In this document: positions 1 through 6,332 of the stretch, in pieces
Layout of the letters: each line of letters begins with the position of its first letter
Numbering within the stretch: the stretch's first letter is position 1
NCBI GenBank assembly: GCA_030600745.1
Contig: JAUVLL010000092.1
Coordinates: 1-9,633 of the forward strand
Source: Spirochaetaceae bacterium
GTDB taxonomy: Bacteria > Spirochaetota > Spirochaetia > B11-G9
Length of the DNA: 9,633 nucleotides
Direction of reading: 5' to 3'
Notes under the pieces: model-generated
What the model was told of the DNA's origin: nothing
Database searches by the model: none
The model's input: only the letters and a program-made list of their open reading frames with translations
Program-made: the position numbers and the translations under genes

Positions 1-15
1 ATTATCTGTTATCTT

Positions 16-32
16 TATAACTTCAAGTTATA
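16..32. promoter_or_regulatory. 17-bp perfect palindrome, candidate distal operator of the ilv promoter
   Basis: TATAACTT (16-23), a central C (24) and AAGTTATA (25-32) form a perfect 8-bp inverted repeat. Its centre lies about 80 bp upstream of the predicted transcription start. Its core TAACTTCAAG (18-27) recurs exactly at 100-109. The stem is A+T rich and is not followed by a T-run, so it does not look like a terminator of an upstream gene. Symmetry of this size is typical of sites for dimeric repressors or activators. The regulator is not in the window. Confidence 0.5.
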
Positions 33-69
33 TTATGCTTTTCCCTGAATTTTTCATTATCCCTTCCTA

Positions 70-97
70 TTGACACTCAAAAACTGATCTATATAAT
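70..97 (+). promoter_or_regulatory. Sigma-70 type promoter of the ilv operon
   Basis: A consensus -35 box TTGACA (70-75) and a consensus -10 box TATAAT (92-97) are separated by 16 bp, only 1 bp short of the ideal spacer. Transcription should begin near 103-105, leaving a leader of about 22 nt before the ilvB ATG. That is far too short for a T-box riboswitch or a leader-peptide attenuator, so control is more likely to act at the promoter itself. The match is seen directly; use of the promoter is inferred. Confidence 0.8.
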
Positions 98-99
98 TC

Positions 100-109
100 T
101 AACTTCAAG
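100..109. promoter_or_regulatory. Second copy of the TAACTTCAAG core over the ilv transcription start
   Basis: This is an exact 10-nt repeat of the core of the upstream palindrome, 82 bp away. It sits between the -10 box and the ilvB ribosome-binding site, across the predicted start of transcription. The flanking bases do not complete the full palindrome (AACC follows where the distal copy has TTATA). A protein bound here would block RNA polymerase, and pairing with the distal copy could allow looping. This is inference from position and repetition only. Confidence 0.4.
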
Positions 110-126
110 AACCTAAGGGGGAGTAT

Positions 127-1794
127 ATGAACGGTGCCCGCATTATTGTTGAGAGTCTTAAGAAAGAGGGAGTTGATACAATTTTCTGTTATACCGGGGG
201 TGCGGTAATCAAGATTTTTGACGAGCTCTACAAGCATGGAGAGGGTTTAAAACTTATACAGCCCAGACATGAACAGGGAGGTACCCATGCTGCCGATGGA
301 TATGCCCGTTCTACAGGAAAACCGGGTGTTGTAATTGTAACTTCAGGACCTGGAGCCACAAACACAATAACGGGAATTGCAACTGCCTATATGGATTCCA
401 GCCCTTTGATAGTTATTACAGGTCAGGTTTCTTCAATATTAATTGGGACTGATGCCTTTCAGGAATCGGATGTTACAGGTATAACGATGCCTATTACAAA
501 AGCCAACTACCTTGTAAAAGATATAGATGATCTTGCAGTTACAATAAAAAAGGCATTTTATATTGCAACAACAGGCCGCCCCGGTCCTGTTGTAATTGAT
601 ATCCCCGGTGATATTCAAAGGCAGGAAGCAAATTTTAATTATCCTGATACTGTAGAGCTTATGAGCTACAGACCAAAAGATACCGGCCACCCAAAGCAGA
701 TTAAGAGTACAATAAAATTACTGTCAAAAGCAAAAAAGCCGCTGGTATTGTCGGGGGGTGGTGTTAATTTATCCAATGCTACCGGCGAGATGAATGAATT
801 CCTTGATAAAACAGGTATTCCTGTAGTTCATACCCTTATGGGTAATGGTGTCAATCCTGCAGATGAAAATCAGTTTCTTGGTTTTATTGGAATGCATGGT
901 ACTCTATATGGAAATTATGCAATTCAAAATGCTGATCTTATTATGGCTGTGGGGGTTAGATTTTCAGACCGGATAGTTGGAAATTCGGAAACTTTTGCAA
1001 AAAATGCAAAAATTATCCATATAGATATAGACCCGGCTGAAATTGACAAGAATATACTGGTCGATCTTCCCATAGTGGGATCCGCAAAATCAATATTAAA
1101 AGAGCTGAATAATCTGGATTTAAAGATTGATATAACCGAATGGAAAAACGAACTGATAAAATATAAAAAAGAATATCCTTTAAGCTATGGAAAGGGTGAA
1201 CTGATTAAACCACAGCGTATTATTGAACTGGCAGAAAAATATTTTCCGGAAGATACAGTTGTTGTAACAGATGTTGGTCAGAATCAGATATGGGTTGCGC
1301 AGTATTACAGGATAAAACAACCACGAAGTTTTCTAACATCCGGAGGTTTGGGTACAATGGGCTACGGTCTTCCTGCTGCTATTGGTGCAGCTGTAGGTAA
1401 CCCGGGCAGACAGGTAGTTATGTTTGCCGGAGACGGCGGATTCCAGATGAATATGCAGGAACTGGGAATAATAAGAAAATATGGTCTTAAAGTAAAAATG
1501 ATAATTCTTGATAACAGTTATCTTGGAATGGTCAGGCAATGGCAGGAGCTTTTGTTTGAAAAGAGGTATTCCGGTACAGATATGGAGTTTAATCCTGATT
1601 TTGTCAAACTTGCGGATGTTTTTGAAATCCGGTCTGTTTTTCTAAAAGATCCGGATAAGGCTGAGACGGTCATAAAGGAACTTGCAGAAAGCACGGAGAG
1701 TATGCTTGTTCATATAGTTGTAGATCCTGATGAAAATGTATTGCCAATGGTTCCTGCCGGAAAAGCACTTGATGAAGTATTAACAAAGTTATAG
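127..1794 (+). CDS. ilvB: Acetolactate synthase, large (catalytic) subunit
   Basis: ThDP- and FAD-dependent enzyme (AHAS) that condenses two pyruvates to 2-acetolactate (valine/leucine) or pyruvate with 2-oxobutyrate to 2-aceto-2-hydroxybutyrate (isoleucine). It is cytoplasmic and works with the small subunit encoded next. The 555 residues are normal for the family. The N-terminal pyrimidine-binding domain carries the catalytic Glu49 in RHEQG. A central FAD-type domain follows, then the ThDP pyrophosphate domain with GDGG (435-438) and the metal-binding Asn463 in DNSYLGMVRQW. The start is fixed by AAGGGGG (115-121) five bases before the ATG. Trp472, which lines the herbicide channel in plant AHAS, is kept. 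The position of the plant herbicide-site proline (GQVP) is Ser102 here (GQVSS), a variation I also recall from E. coli AHAS II. It is the first gene of ilvBND-cimA, downstream of a strong promoter. Confidence 0.97.
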   Translation: MNGARIIVESLKKEGVDTIFCYTGGAVIKIFDELYKHGEGLKLIQPRHEQGGTHAADGYARSTGKPGVVIVTSGPGATNTITGIATAYMDSSPLIVITGQVSSILIGTDAFQESDVTGITMPITKANYLVKDIDDLAVTIKKAFYIATTGRPGPVVIDIPGDIQRQEANFNYPDTVELMSYRPKDTGHPKQIKSTIKLLSKAKKPLVLSGGGVNLSNATGEMNEFLDKTGIPVVHTLMGNGVNPADENQFLGFIGMHGTLYGNYAIQNADLIMAVGVRFSDRIVGNSETFAKNAKIIHIDIDPAEIDKNILVDLPIVGSAKSILKELNNLDLKIDITEWKNELIKYKKEYPLSYGKGELIKPQRIIELAEKYFPEDTVVVTDVGQNQIWVAQYYRIKQPRSFLTSGGLGTMGYGLPAAIGAAVGNPGRQVVMFAGDGGFQMNMQELGIIRKYGLKVKMIILDNSYLGMVRQWQELLFEKRYSGTDMEFNPDFVKLADVFEIRSVFLKDPDKAETVIKELAESTESMLVHIVVDPDENVLPMVPAGKALDEVLTKL

Positions 1795-1803
1795 GGGAAT
1801 GAA

Positions 1804-2313
1804 ATGAAGACCGACCGAATATTAACAGATCATATTGTATCAATACTTGTTCACAATAATCCTGGTGTCCTTTCCAAGATTACCAGTCTTGTTACCAGAA
1901 GGGGATTTAACATAGACGGAATCTCTGCAGGTCCCACCAGACAAAATGATATGTTCCGTCTTACAATTGTTGTTAAGGGTGATGATAAGAGTATTGAGCA
2001 GATACAAAAACAGCTGTACAAAATAATTGATGTTGTTAAAGTTGCTCCGATTATTAAGAGCAGTATGGTAGGCAGGGAGATCTGTCTTGTTAAAATTAAA
2101 GCTTCTCTCGGTGACAGGCACGAGATTTTTCAGATAATAAATGTTTTTAAAGCCAATGTTGTTGATGTTGGGGGGAATGGGTTTATAGCTGAAATTACAG
2201 GAGATCCAGATAAAATTGATTCATTTCTTGCTCTTCTTGAGCCGCATCAGATAGTGGATGTAGCCAGGACAGGTATTGTAGCAATGAACAGATGGGACAG
2301 GCCGTACAAATAA
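1804..2313 (+). CDS. ilvN: Acetolactate synthase, small (regulatory) subunit
   Basis: Regulatory partner of the catalytic subunit: it raises AHAS activity and passes on feedback inhibition by branched-chain amino acids, classically valine. The 169 residues match the usual IlvH/IlvN length. An ACT domain spans about 8-82 and a C-terminal AHAS-small-subunit domain about 88-165. By alignment with E. coli IlvH, the valine-site residues Asn11, Gly14 and Asn29 correspond to Asn18, Gly21 and Asn36 here, so valine sensitivity is expected (inference). The ATG lies 9 nt after the ilvB stop. The ribosome-binding site AGGGG (1793-1797) overlaps that stop codon, which suggests translational coupling and matched subunit synthesis. 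The symbol ilvH would be equally acceptable. Confidence 0.95.
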   Translation: MKTDRILTDHIVSILVHNNPGVLSKITSLVTRRGFNIDGISAGPTRQNDMFRLTIVVKGDDKSIEQIQKQLYKIIDVVKVAPIIKSSMVGREICLVKIKASLGDRHEIFQIINVFKANVVDVGGNGFIAEITGDPDKIDSFLALLEPHQIVDVARTGIVAMNRWDRPYK

Positions 2314-2353
2314 TAAATCATGTAAATTATAATGATGAAAGAGGTAAACCAAA

Positions 2354-4027
2354 ATGAGAAGTGATAGAATGAAAAAAGGTGTAGAGAGGGCACCTCACAG
2401 ATCTTTGCTAAAGGCTCTGGGACTTACAGACACCGAAATTGCACAACCCATTATTGGTGTTGCATCTTCAGCTAATGAGATTATACCCGGTCATATGTAT
2501 CTAAAAACCATAGAGGATGCAGTTAAGGCCGGTGTGCGGATGGCCGGTGGTACACCTATGCAGTTTTCTACTATTGGCATCTGTGATGGCCTTGCTATGG
2601 ATCATGAGGGTATGTACTATTCTCTGCCCTCAAGAGATGTTATTGCCGATTCTGTTGAAATAGTTGCTAAAGGAACTCCCTTTGATGGTATAGTATTTAT
2701 TTCAAATTGTGACAAAATTACTCCGGGGATGCTTATTGCAATGGGAAGATTAAATGTTCCTTCCCTGCTTATCAGCGGTGGTCCCATGATGGCGGGAGTC
2801 TATGACGGAAAGCCTATTGATCTTGTTTCAGTTTTTGAGGCAGTGGGAAGTCTGTCCAATGGCGAGATAGATATGATTGAACTTAAAGAAATAGAAAACA
2901 ATGCCTGCCCGGGTGCAGGTTCGTGTTCAGGTCTTTTTACCGCTAATTCAATGAATGCTCTAAGTGAAGCTCTGGGAGTATCCCTTCCTGGTAATGGTAC
3001 AATACCGGCTGTTGACAGTGCAAGAATACGTCTTGCAAAAGAGACAGGTATGCAGGTTATGAAACTGGTGGAAAGAGATCTTAAACCAAGGGATATAGTT
3101 ACCTCCGATTCTTTTTATAATGCTGTTGCTGTTGATCTTGCAATGGGCGGTTCAACCAATACAACACTCCATTTACCGGCAATAGCAGATGCTTTTGATG
3201 TTCCTTTTTCTATTGATCTTTTTGATAAGCTTTCAAAAAAGGTTTTTCATCTATGTAATCTTTCTCCTGTAGGAACCCATCATATAGAGGACCTGAATCA
3301 GGCAGGTGGTGTGTCCGCTCTTCTAAACCGGATCCTGGATCTGGGAATATTAAAAGATGAGGCCTTAAGTGTCAGTTTAAAATCTATAGGTGAAATTGCA
3401 AGTGCATCAAAATCTCTGAATGATGATGTAATCAGACCAATTGATAAGCCCTATCATTCAGAAGGCGGTATAGCTGTTCTTTATGGAAACCTTGCAGAGA
3501 AAGGGGCTATTGTCAAAATAGCAGGTGTTCCCGATTCTCTAAGAGTCCATTCAGGACCGGCTGTAGTTTTCGATGATGGTGAACTGGCGTCCAAAGAGAT
3601 ACTTTCCGGCAGGATTAAAAAAGGAACTGTTATTGTAATTAGATATGAAGGACCCAAAGGCGGCCCCGGAATGAGGGAGATGTTATCTCCAACTGCCGCA
3701 CTGGTAGGAATGGGGTTGATAGAAGATGTTGTCCTTATTACAGATGGTCGTTTTTCCGGTGGATCTACAGGAGCTGTAATTGGTCATCTTTCGCCTGAAG
3801 CAGCAGATGGAGGACTTATAGCAGTTGTAAAAAATGGTGATACAATAACGGTCGATTTTAATAAACGGACTCTTAATCTGGATATATCTGAAGATATTAT
3901 CATGAAAAGGTTTGATAATATTATTATAAAAAAGAAAGACCTTGGAAACAGCTTTCTTGGAAGATATTCACATTTTGTTCAGTCTGCATATACCGGAGCG
4001 GTTTTAAGGAGACCGGAACATGAGTAA
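2354..4027 (+). CDS. ilvD: Dihydroxy-acid dehydratase
   Basis: Iron-sulfur, Mg-dependent enzyme that dehydrates 2,3-dihydroxy-isovalerate and 2,3-dihydroxy-3-methylvalerate to the keto acids of valine and isoleucine. The length of 557 residues is normal for the IlvD/EDD family. Visible site residues, by analogy with E. coli IlvD: Asp78 (ICDG), Cys119-Asp120-Lys121 (SNCDK, with the lysine normally carbamylated), Cys185 and Cys191 (ACPGAGSCSG), Glu442 (GPGMREM) and the proton-transfer Ser468 (GRFSGGS). The cysteine found in the first cluster motif of [2Fe-2S] plant-type enzymes is Gly46 here (EIIPGHM), as in E. coli. An oxygen-labile [4Fe-4S] cluster is therefore likely, which suits an anaerobe (inference). 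AAAGAGGT (2338-2345) precedes the ATG by 8 nt. The 3' end overlaps cimA. Confidence 0.96.
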   Translation: MRSDRMKKGVERAPHRSLLKALGLTDTEIAQPIIGVASSANEIIPGHMYLKTIEDAVKAGVRMAGGTPMQFSTIGICDGLAMDHEGMYYSLPSRDVIADSVEIVAKGTPFDGIVFISNCDKITPGMLIAMGRLNVPSLLISGGPMMAGVYDGKPIDLVSVFEAVGSLSNGEIDMIELKEIENNACPGAGSCSGLFTANSMNALSEALGVSLPGNGTIPAVDSARIRLAKETGMQVMKLVERDLKPRDIVTSDSFYNAVAVDLAMGGSTNTTLHLPAIADAFDVPFSIDLFDKLSKKVFHLCNLSPVGTHHIEDLNQAGGVSALLNRILDLGILKDEALSVSLKSIGEIASASKSLNDDVIRPIDKPYHSEGGIAVLYGNLAEKGAIVKIAGVPDSLRVHSGPAVVFDDGELASKEILSGRIKKGTVIVIRYEGPKGGPGMREMLSPTAALVGMGLIEDVVLITDGRFSGGSTGAVIGHLSPEAADGGLIAVVKNGDTITVDFNKRTLNLDISEDIIMKRFDNIIIKKKDLGNSFLGRYSHFVQSAYTGAVLRRPEHE

Positions 4028-5624
4028 AAATATAAAGATATTTGATACAACTCTACGGGATGGATCTCAGAGTGTCGGGATAAATTTTACTGTAAATGAT
4101 AAAATAAAGATTGCCAGAAATCTTGATGAATTCGGTGTGCACTATATTGAAGGAGGCTGGCCCGGATCAAACCCCAAGGATGTAGCATTTTTTGAAGAGA
4201 TGAAAAGTGTAAAACTTAAAAATGCAAAATTGACGGCGTTTTCTTCAACCAGATTAAAGAATATTAAAGCAGAGAATGATAAAAATCTTGCAACGATGAT
4301 TAAAACAGGTGTACCTGTTGTTACGATTTTTGGCAAGAGCTGGGATCTTCATGTAAAGGAAGCATTAAAAACAACAAACGAAGAAAATCTTGATATGATT
4401 TTTTCAACAATGGAATACCTTAAAAAATATTTTGATGAAGTAGTGTATGATGCTGAACATTTTTTTGACGGCTATAAAGCTAATCCTGAATATGCCCTGA
4501 AAACCCTGAAAGCCGCCGAGGAGGGAGGAGCAGACTGGCTTGTCCTGGCTGATACAAATGGCGGTTCCATGGTGGATTTTATAGATTCCACCTTTAAAAC
4601 TGTTAGAACCATGTTTGCAGCACCCCTTGGCATTCATGCTCATAACGATTCAGAACTTGCAGTTGCTAACTCCCTGGCTGCAGTTTATCAGGGTGCAATT
4701 ATGGTTCAGGGAACAATTAATGGAATTGGTGAACGGTGTGGAAATGCTAATTTATGCTCTATTATTCCAAATTTATCTGTTAAAGATGATTATATTACTG
4801 TTCCGGGTGAAAGTCTGAAAAAACTCTACTATATGTCCCATTTGGTATCAGAAATTGCTAATCAGGCACATCCTGATTATCTCCCTTTTGTTGGGAAAAA
4901 GGCTTTTTCCCATAAGGGGGGTATACATGTTTCCGCAGTAAGGAATAACTCATCAACCTATGAACATGTGTTTCCTGAATCTGTTGGGAATGAAAGGATA
5001 TTTACTGTTTCCGAGCTGTCAGGGCGGAGTAATATTATTGAAAAAGTTAAAAATATGGGTATAGACCTTCGTTCTGATAATGAAAAAGCCGGGAAAATTC
5101 TTACAAGGGTTAAGGAGCTTGAAGCAAAAGGATACCACTATGAGGGTGCAGAGGCTTCTTTTGAGCTGTTAACCAATGCACTTATGGGTAAACAAAAACG
5201 TTACTTTGATTTACATGGATATCGTATTCATGTATGGAAAAATGCTGACGGTGAATCCTGGTCGGAAGTTACTATTAAAGCAGAAGTTCCAAAAAGTATT
5301 GCAGAATCTCATGGTTATGAATCGCATATAGAACACACTGCTGCAGATGGAAGCGGACCGGTTGAAGCTTTGGATAAGGCCTTGCGAAAAGTTCTTGAAA
5401 AATTCTACCCTGAGCTGAAAAAAGTACACCTGGTGGATTATAAGGTCCGTATTTTAAATGCAGAAGAGGGAACCAACTCTACAACGAGAGTTATGATAAA
5501 TTCTGCTGATGATAAACGGAGATGGAGTACAGTGGGTGTTTCGGATAATATAATCGATGCTTCCTGGCAGGCTCTTGTGGAATCTCTGGTTTATAAACTG
5601 ATGAAGGATGAGATGGATAACTGA
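4020..5624 (+). CDS. cimA: (R)-citramalate synthase
   Basis: Condenses acetyl-CoA with pyruvate to (R)-citramalate, the first step of the threonine-independent route to 2-oxobutyrate and isoleucine. It has the DRE-TIM metallolyase fold. FDTTLRDGSQ gives catalytic Arg13 and metal ligand Asp14; GIHAHND gives His206, His208 and Asp210; QGTINGIGERCGNANLCS closes the barrel. A LeuA-type allosteric domain occupies about residues 390-525 and probably senses isoleucine. EGGWPGSNPKD and AEHFFDGYKANPEYA are typical of the long (about 530-residue) CimA group rather than 2-isopropylmalate synthase, and the ilv context fits. The length of 534 aa is normal. The start ATG lies inside the last codons of ilvD (8-nt overlap), with AAGGAG at 4006-4011, so translation is probably coupled. 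Confusion with LeuA or homocitrate synthase is possible but unlikely. Confidence 0.92.
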   Translation: MSKNIKIFDTTLRDGSQSVGINFTVNDKIKIARNLDEFGVHYIEGGWPGSNPKDVAFFEEMKSVKLKNAKLTAFSSTRLKNIKAENDKNLATMIKTGVPVVTIFGKSWDLHVKEALKTTNEENLDMIFSTMEYLKKYFDEVVYDAEHFFDGYKANPEYALKTLKAAEEGGADWLVLADTNGGSMVDFIDSTFKTVRTMFAAPLGIHAHNDSELAVANSLAAVYQGAIMVQGTINGIGERCGNANLCSIIPNLSVKDDYITVPGESLKKLYYMSHLVSEIANQAHPDYLPFVGKKAFSHKGGIHVSAVRNNSSTYEHVFPESVGNERIFTVSELSGRSNIIEKVKNMGIDLRSDNEKAGKILTRVKELEAKGYHYEGAEASFELLTNALMGKQKRYFDLHGYRIHVWKNADGESWSEVTIKAEVPKSIAESHGYESHIEHTAADGSGPVEALDKALRKVLEKFYPELKKVHLVDYKVRILNAEEGTNSTTRVMINSADDKRRWSTVGVSDNIIDASWQALVESLVYKLMKDEMDN

Positions 5625-5690
5625 AAAGTGTTGATATATTAGAGAAAATTCAGTGATTTGTTAGTTTGTATACTTGTTTTTTTATGCTGT

Positions 5691-5709
5691 TTAGTATTGA
5701 CTATACTAA
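5691..5709. repeat. 7-bp perfect inverted repeat upstream of the EIIA gene, possible operator
   Basis: TTAGTAT (5691-5697) and ATACTAA (5703-5709) are exact reverse complements around a 5-nt centre. A possible -10 box TATACT (5702-5707) lies within it, 27 nt before the TTG start, but no convincing -35 box is placed for it. No T-run follows, so a rho-independent terminator on the + strand is unlikely. A seven-T tract does lie just upstream (5677-5683). The rest of the gap 5625-5734 shows no gene and no clear terminator for the ilv operon. Confidence 0.35.
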
Positions 5710-5734
5710 GATTTAAGAGATTGCAGAGGTTTTT

Positions 5735-6283
5735 TTGTTAGTTTTAAAGTGTGAAAGTACTGAATCAGATGAATTATACTCTATACCTAAAGCAGCTGGT
5801 TCTGTACATGTCGGTTGTTCTATTCATCAACTGAAAAGTCGTGATAAGTACAGTGCTGTGGTAGAAATTGTAAACAACTGTCCTGTATTTGGATTTCTGA
5901 ATGAGCTTGATACCAAAGAGATTTTTCTTCAGGAGATTTTTACCAGGGAATCCCAGGGGACAACAGGGATTGGGCACAATATTGCCATTCCTCACGGGAA
6001 ATGTTCTGTAATGGATAAGGTCCGTGTCGGATTAGGTATTTCAAGGGAAGGTATAGATTTCGGATCAATTGACGGTGAGCCGGTTCATCTTATTCTTGTT
6101 ATCGGAAGTAATCCCTCTAATCAGGTAGATTATTTAAAATCTCTCGCTTTTATAATGAATCATTTAAAAAACCCCTTATTAAGAACGGCTTTAATCGATT
6201 TTTTCTCCAGTTACGGAATTCAAAATGAACAAACATATGAAAATTTTTTGGATATAATGAGATCTCAGGTTTTTTCTGCTTAG
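5735..6283 (+). CDS. Stand-alone PTS EIIA protein (fructose/nitrogen EIIA type)
   Basis: Single-domain phosphotransferase-system protein of the PTS EIIA type-2 family (PtsN/fructose group), expected to take phosphate from HPr in the cytoplasm. The phosphorylation motif GIGHNIAIPHGK is intact: His87 is the expected phospho-acceptor and His81 the supporting histidine. The EIIA fold covers about residues 25-178. There is no EIIB, EIIC or other PTS gene nearby, so a regulatory role like that of EIIA-Ntr is more likely than sugar uptake (inference). The start is TTG, chosen because AGAGGT (5725-5730) precedes it by 4 nt and no ATG is in frame before codon 93, which is beyond the active site. The first 20-25 residues (with Cys6) extend beyond the usual family start. 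If that start is wrong, the protein is shorter. The exact sub-family is not assigned. Confidence 0.85.
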   Translation: MLVLKCESTESDELYSIPKAAGSVHVGCSIHQLKSRDKYSAVVEIVNNCPVFGFLNELDTKEIFLQEIFTRESQGTTGIGHNIAIPHGKCSVMDKVRVGLGISREGIDFGSIDGEPVHLILVIGSNPSNQVDYLKSLAFIMNHLKNPLLRTALIDFFSSYGIQNEQTYENFLDIMRSQVFSA

Positions 6284-6332
6284 TTCAATCTGCCTTTAAC
6301 TTAATATTTGTTATATTACTACAAGAGGGAAG

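Noticed and set aside
16..32. Palindrome as the terminator of a gene left of the window
   Set aside because: The stem is almost all A-T with a single-base centre and is not followed by a T-run, so a regulatory site fits better.
1..126. T-box riboswitch or ilv leader peptide
   Set aside because: The consensus promoter at 70-97 leaves about 22 nt of leader, and no specifier stem, T-box sequence or run of Ile/Val/Leu codons is present.
439..690. Minus-strand frame opposite ilvB
   Set aside because: It is a shadow of the conserved FAD/ThDP enzyme frame, with odd Cys/Tyr/Ile-rich composition and no start signal. The other minus-strand frames opposite ilvB, ilvN, cimA, EIIA and cls are rejected for the same reason.
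4615..4818. Plus-strand 67-codon frame inside cimA
   Set aside because: It overlaps the conserved HAHND and ERCGNANLCS region of cimA in another frame and has no recognisable features.
4020..5624. 2-isopropylmalate synthase (LeuA) for the fourth gene
   Set aside because: The motifs EGGWPGSNPKD and AEHFFDGYKAN and the 534-residue length fit the long CimA group better, and no leuBCD genes accompany it.
5621..5653. CTGAA/TTCAG inverted repeat after cimA as the ilv operon terminator
   Set aside because: The arms are only 5 bp with a loop of 23 nt, and the nearest T-run lies more than 20 nt further on.
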